DNA of 64,000 bases from Aquisalinus luteolus (GTDB taxonomy: Bacteria > Pseudomonadota > Alphaproteobacteria > Caulobacterales > Parvularculaceae): positions 872,001 to 936,000 of the forward strand of contig NZ_VCJR02000001.1 of NCBI RefSeq assembly GCF_009712425.2. Reading direction: 5' to 3'. Position 1 is the first letter of the stretch; every line of letters starts with the position of its first letter. Position numbers and translations under genes: made by a program. Below, one piece after another: positions 62,178-64,000 of this stretch. The notes beneath the pieces are model-generated. The model saw only the letters and a program-made list of their open reading frames with translations. It made no database searches and had not been told where the DNA came from.

Positions 62178-63523
62178 TGTTCGCCTCCTTGGTCATGGGG
62201 TCTCAGGACGAGATCGCGGGTCACCACCACGCGCACCGGCCAGCCGGGACGCACCCTGATGGTCGGCTGGATGTCCAGATTGCGCTCTACCGCGCGCTGG
62301 CCGGCCTGATCGACCGTGTCGCCCGTGCCGCGGCGGATGGCACGGGTGACGGCGTCCTCATCCTCGCTCCCGAGTTCGGTGCCGATCCCCAGAAGCGTGG
62401 CCAGACCCGCCGCCTGGAACACCCGGTCCCAGTGATGGTCGGTGCGGTCGGCAAGGCCCGCCTGACCCTGCGCATCGGCCCCCGGCGCGGTGATGACGAT
62501 GGACGATCCGTCCGGAAAGATGATCCGCTCCCAGCTGACCAGCGCCCGGTCCTGGCCGAAGGAGATTTCCGACTGGTAGCGGCCGATCAGGCGCGCGCCC
62601 TGCGGGATCAGGAGATGGCGTCCCGTCACCGTGTCATAGACCGGCTGGGTGACCTGGGCGATGACGGTGCCGGGAAGATCGGAATTGATGCCGGTCACGA
62701 GGCTGGCCGCGATCAGCGTGCCGGCCATGATCTGATAGGGCGAGACCGGATCCTCGACGCCATGGGGATTGTAGATGTCGGTACCCGGCGCCTCGCCGGC
62801 AAAGGCCAGCTTGCGCGCTTGCAGATTGGGCTCGGCGGGAACGCGGAGCCCTGATTGTGCGCCAAGACCCGGCGGCGCGGCAAGACCCGGGGCTTGTGCC
62901 GACAGGCCGGCGAGCGCCAGAAGCTCCCTGTCCGGCATGCGCGCCGGCGCCGGTTCCGCGATTCGGGGTCCGGAGGCGGTACCGGCGGCGGCCTGGCTTG
63001 TTTGCGTGTCGAGGGTGAAGAAGACGGGCGCGCCGGCGGCTTCCTCGGCGAGCGCGGCCTCGCGCATGCGCCGTGCCCGTTCGGCCTCCTCGGCCGGGCT
63101 CGGCCGGAAATCATCTTCCAGACTGGTGATCCGTTCGGGCTCGAGCCCCAGCTCTCGCTCGGCCCGCAGCATGGTGGCGCCGAGATCGCCCGCCAGCGGG
63201 GGACCAAGTCGAGGGGTATCGAGACGGGGCGCACCGGCACCGGCGCCGCTGCCCGCGCCCTGAGGGAGATCGCCATAACCCGCCGGAAGTCTGGAAAGCC
63301 CCTCGGGCTTGCTTGTATTGGCGGTGTTGTAGAGCGCCGGGGAGGTGTCCGGATCGGTCGCCCTCGGCGGCTGCAGCGCGATGCTGGTCGCCGCGAGCAG
63401 GGCGAGTGCGCCGAGCCCGGCGCCGGCCATCAGGACCTTTCGGTTAAGACGGGCGACCGGTCTCGGCGCGGTCCGGATCTTCAGCCGCTCTGCATGCTCG
63501 TCGAAGGGGATCGGATCACTCAT
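62174..63523 (-). CDS. trbI: TrbI/VirB10-family mating-pair protein
   Basis: A 449-residue VirB10-like protein: cytoplasmic basic N-terminus, one membrane helix (about 31-50: MAGAGLGALALLAATS), a Pro/Ala-rich periplasmic linker (about 60-250) and a C-terminal beta barrel with TLIAASLVTGINSDLPGTVIAQV, YDTVTGRHLLIPQGARLIGRY and GSSIVITAPGADAQG. VirB10 spans both membranes and energises the type IV channel. The start lies two bases after the trbG stop. It belongs to the mating-pair set of the ICE. Confidence 0.95.
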   Translation of the reverse strand: MSDPIPFDEHAERLKIRTAPRPVARLNRKVLMAGAGLGALALLAATSIALQPPRATDPDTSPALYNTANTSKPEGLSRLPAGYGDLPQGAGSGAGAGAPRLDTPRLGPPLAGDLGATMLRAERELGLEPERITSLEDDFRPSPAEEAERARRMREAALAEEAAGAPVFFTLDTQTSQAAAGTASGPRIAEPAPARMPDRELLALAGLSAQAPGLAAPPGLGAQSGLRVPAEPNLQARKLAFAGEAPGTDIYNPHGVEDPVSPYQIMAGTLIAASLVTGINSDLPGTVIAQVTQPVYDTVTGRHLLIPQGARLIGRYQSEISFGQDRALVSWERIIFPDGSSIVITAPGADAQGQAGLADRTDHHWDRVFQAAGLATLLGIGTELGSEDEDAVTRAIRRGTGDTVDQAGQRAVERNLDIQPTIRVRPGWPVRVVVTRDLVLRPHDQGGEQ

Positions 63524-63525
63524 GC

Positions 63526-64000
63526 TCAGCCCCCGAACAGGGCGGCAAGGGCGGATTGGCGCGCCGGCCGGCTGATGCGGACGACGGTCTGGTCCTTCTC
63601 GCCGAGCCGCAATTCGGCGGCGGTGAACAATCTGTCCACGACATAATACCGGCCCCGCACGCGATAGTTCACCAGTTCCGCCTCGCCGTCGCTCCCGAGC
63701 ACGAAAAGCGGCGGCATGTCGCTCGCGGCGATGTCGCGCGGCATCTGGATGAAGACCTGCCTGCCGTCATCGAAGACGCGCACCGGCTTCCAGTCGGGAC
63801 TGTCCCCGGAAAGCCGGTAGTCGAAATCGAGCGCATCGAGGGCCAGCCCGCGCGTGATCGTGCCGGCCTCGCGGGCCCTGGCGCGCTCGTTTTGCGCGAC
63901 CATGGTCGCCAGCGCATCGGCGGGATAGCGCCAGGACAGCGCCGCCATATAGCCCTCGCCGGTGCTGACAAGATCGAGATGATAAGTCCGCCGGTCGGTG
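63526..64000 (-). CDS. trbG: TrbG/VirB9-family protein (5' end outside window)
   Basis: The C-terminal 158 codons of a VirB9-like protein; the reading frame is open to the window edge, so the start lies to the right. The visible part begins TDRRTYHLDLVSTGEGYMAA, includes DFDYRLSGDSPDWKPVRVFDDGRQVFIQM and ends with the VDRLFTAAELRLGEKDQTVVRI domain typical of TrbG. An ATG at 63946-63948 is inside the conserved region and is not the start. It forms the outer-membrane ring with VirB10 and VirB7. Confidence 0.93.
   Translation of the reverse strand, partial: TDRRTYHLDLVSTGEGYMAALSWRYPADALATMVAQNERARAREAGTITRGLALDALDFDYRLSGDSPDWKPVRVFDDGRQVFIQMPRDIAASDMPPLFVLGSDGEAELVNYRVRGRYYVVDRLFTAAELRLGEKDQTVVRISRPARQSALAALFGG

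Larger units (their letters stand above)
56709..64000. mobile_element. Integrative conjugative element, left end (tRNA-Asp site)
   Basis: From the tRNA-Asp gene rightwards: tyrosine recombinase, AbiEi/AbiEii pair, secreted nuclease, and the distal part of a trb operon on the minus strand (trbG, trbI, DUF2274, DUF736, small protein). This is the modular pattern of alphaproteobacterial ICEs. The direct-repeat copy of the tRNA end that would mark the right boundary is not in the window, so length cannot be given. The left boundary should be in the tRNA 3' part (about 56760-56785). Whether it is still mobile is unknown. Confidence 0.85.

Overview
The window looks like chromosomal DNA of a GC-rich alphaproteobacterium, most likely a marine Hyphomonadaceae or Parvularculaceae relative. 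This rests on gene content and order, not on a search: a helicase with an S4-domain partner, a cobT / phytase-like esterase / rpmB / DUF3108 neighbourhood, an HWE-type histidine kinase, EnvZ/OmpR followed by pgsA, an alphaproteobacterial folB-SDR pair, and at the right end an integrative conjugative element with trb genes. Genes are tightly packed and most calls are ordinary housekeeping or metabolic functions. | Layout. 1-6.7 kb (minus strand): a translationally coupled helicase / S4 protein / O-acetyltransferase / TerB-like run, a DUF418 membrane protein and a zinc-ribbon protein. 6.7-8.6 kb: a receiver-only response regulator overlapping a histidine kinase whose N-terminus matches the membrane copper site of plant and cyanobacterial ethylene receptors. 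8.7-12.1 kb: glycosyltransferase, GT39 transferase and hydrolase. 12.1-20.2 kb: DUF3108, rpmB, YhhQ-like transporter, phytase-like esterase, cobT, EnvZ/OmpR pair, pgsA. 20.3-22.6 kb: an accessory patch with a low-GC orphan gene, a membrane protein plus XRE regulator behind a pair of operators, then about 730 bp of non-coding DNA with REP-like palindromes and a strongly folded element. 22.6-24.4 kb: ECF sigma factor, DUF6768 membrane partner and a divergent EF-hand protein. 24.4-56.6 kb: uvrC, an M28 peptidase / folB / SDR / Ca2+ antiporter run, a 44-residue membrane protein, enoyl-CoA hydratase, CPA antiporter with RCK domains, a soluble histidine kinase coupled to a HerA-like ATPase, quinone reductase, MFS carrier, metG, DinB, AGCS symporter, M20 hydrolase, LysR regulator, several alpha/beta hydrolases, hemerythrin, phenylalanine hydroxylase and an RhlE-type helicase. 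| 56.7-64.0 kb: tRNA-Asp(GTC) with a tyrosine recombinase just downstream, an AbiEi/AbiEii toxin-antitoxin pair, a secreted lipoprotein nuclease, and the tail of a trb mating-pair operon (trbG, trbI, DUF2274, DUF736, small protein). I read this as the left end of an integrative conjugative element inserted at the tRNA; its right end lies outside the window. | The observations most worth following are the ethylene-receptor-like kinase, the kinase-HerA coupling, the folded non-coding element at 22.0-22.55 kb, the twin operators before the membrane protein/XRE pair, and the helically phased repeats before the integrase.
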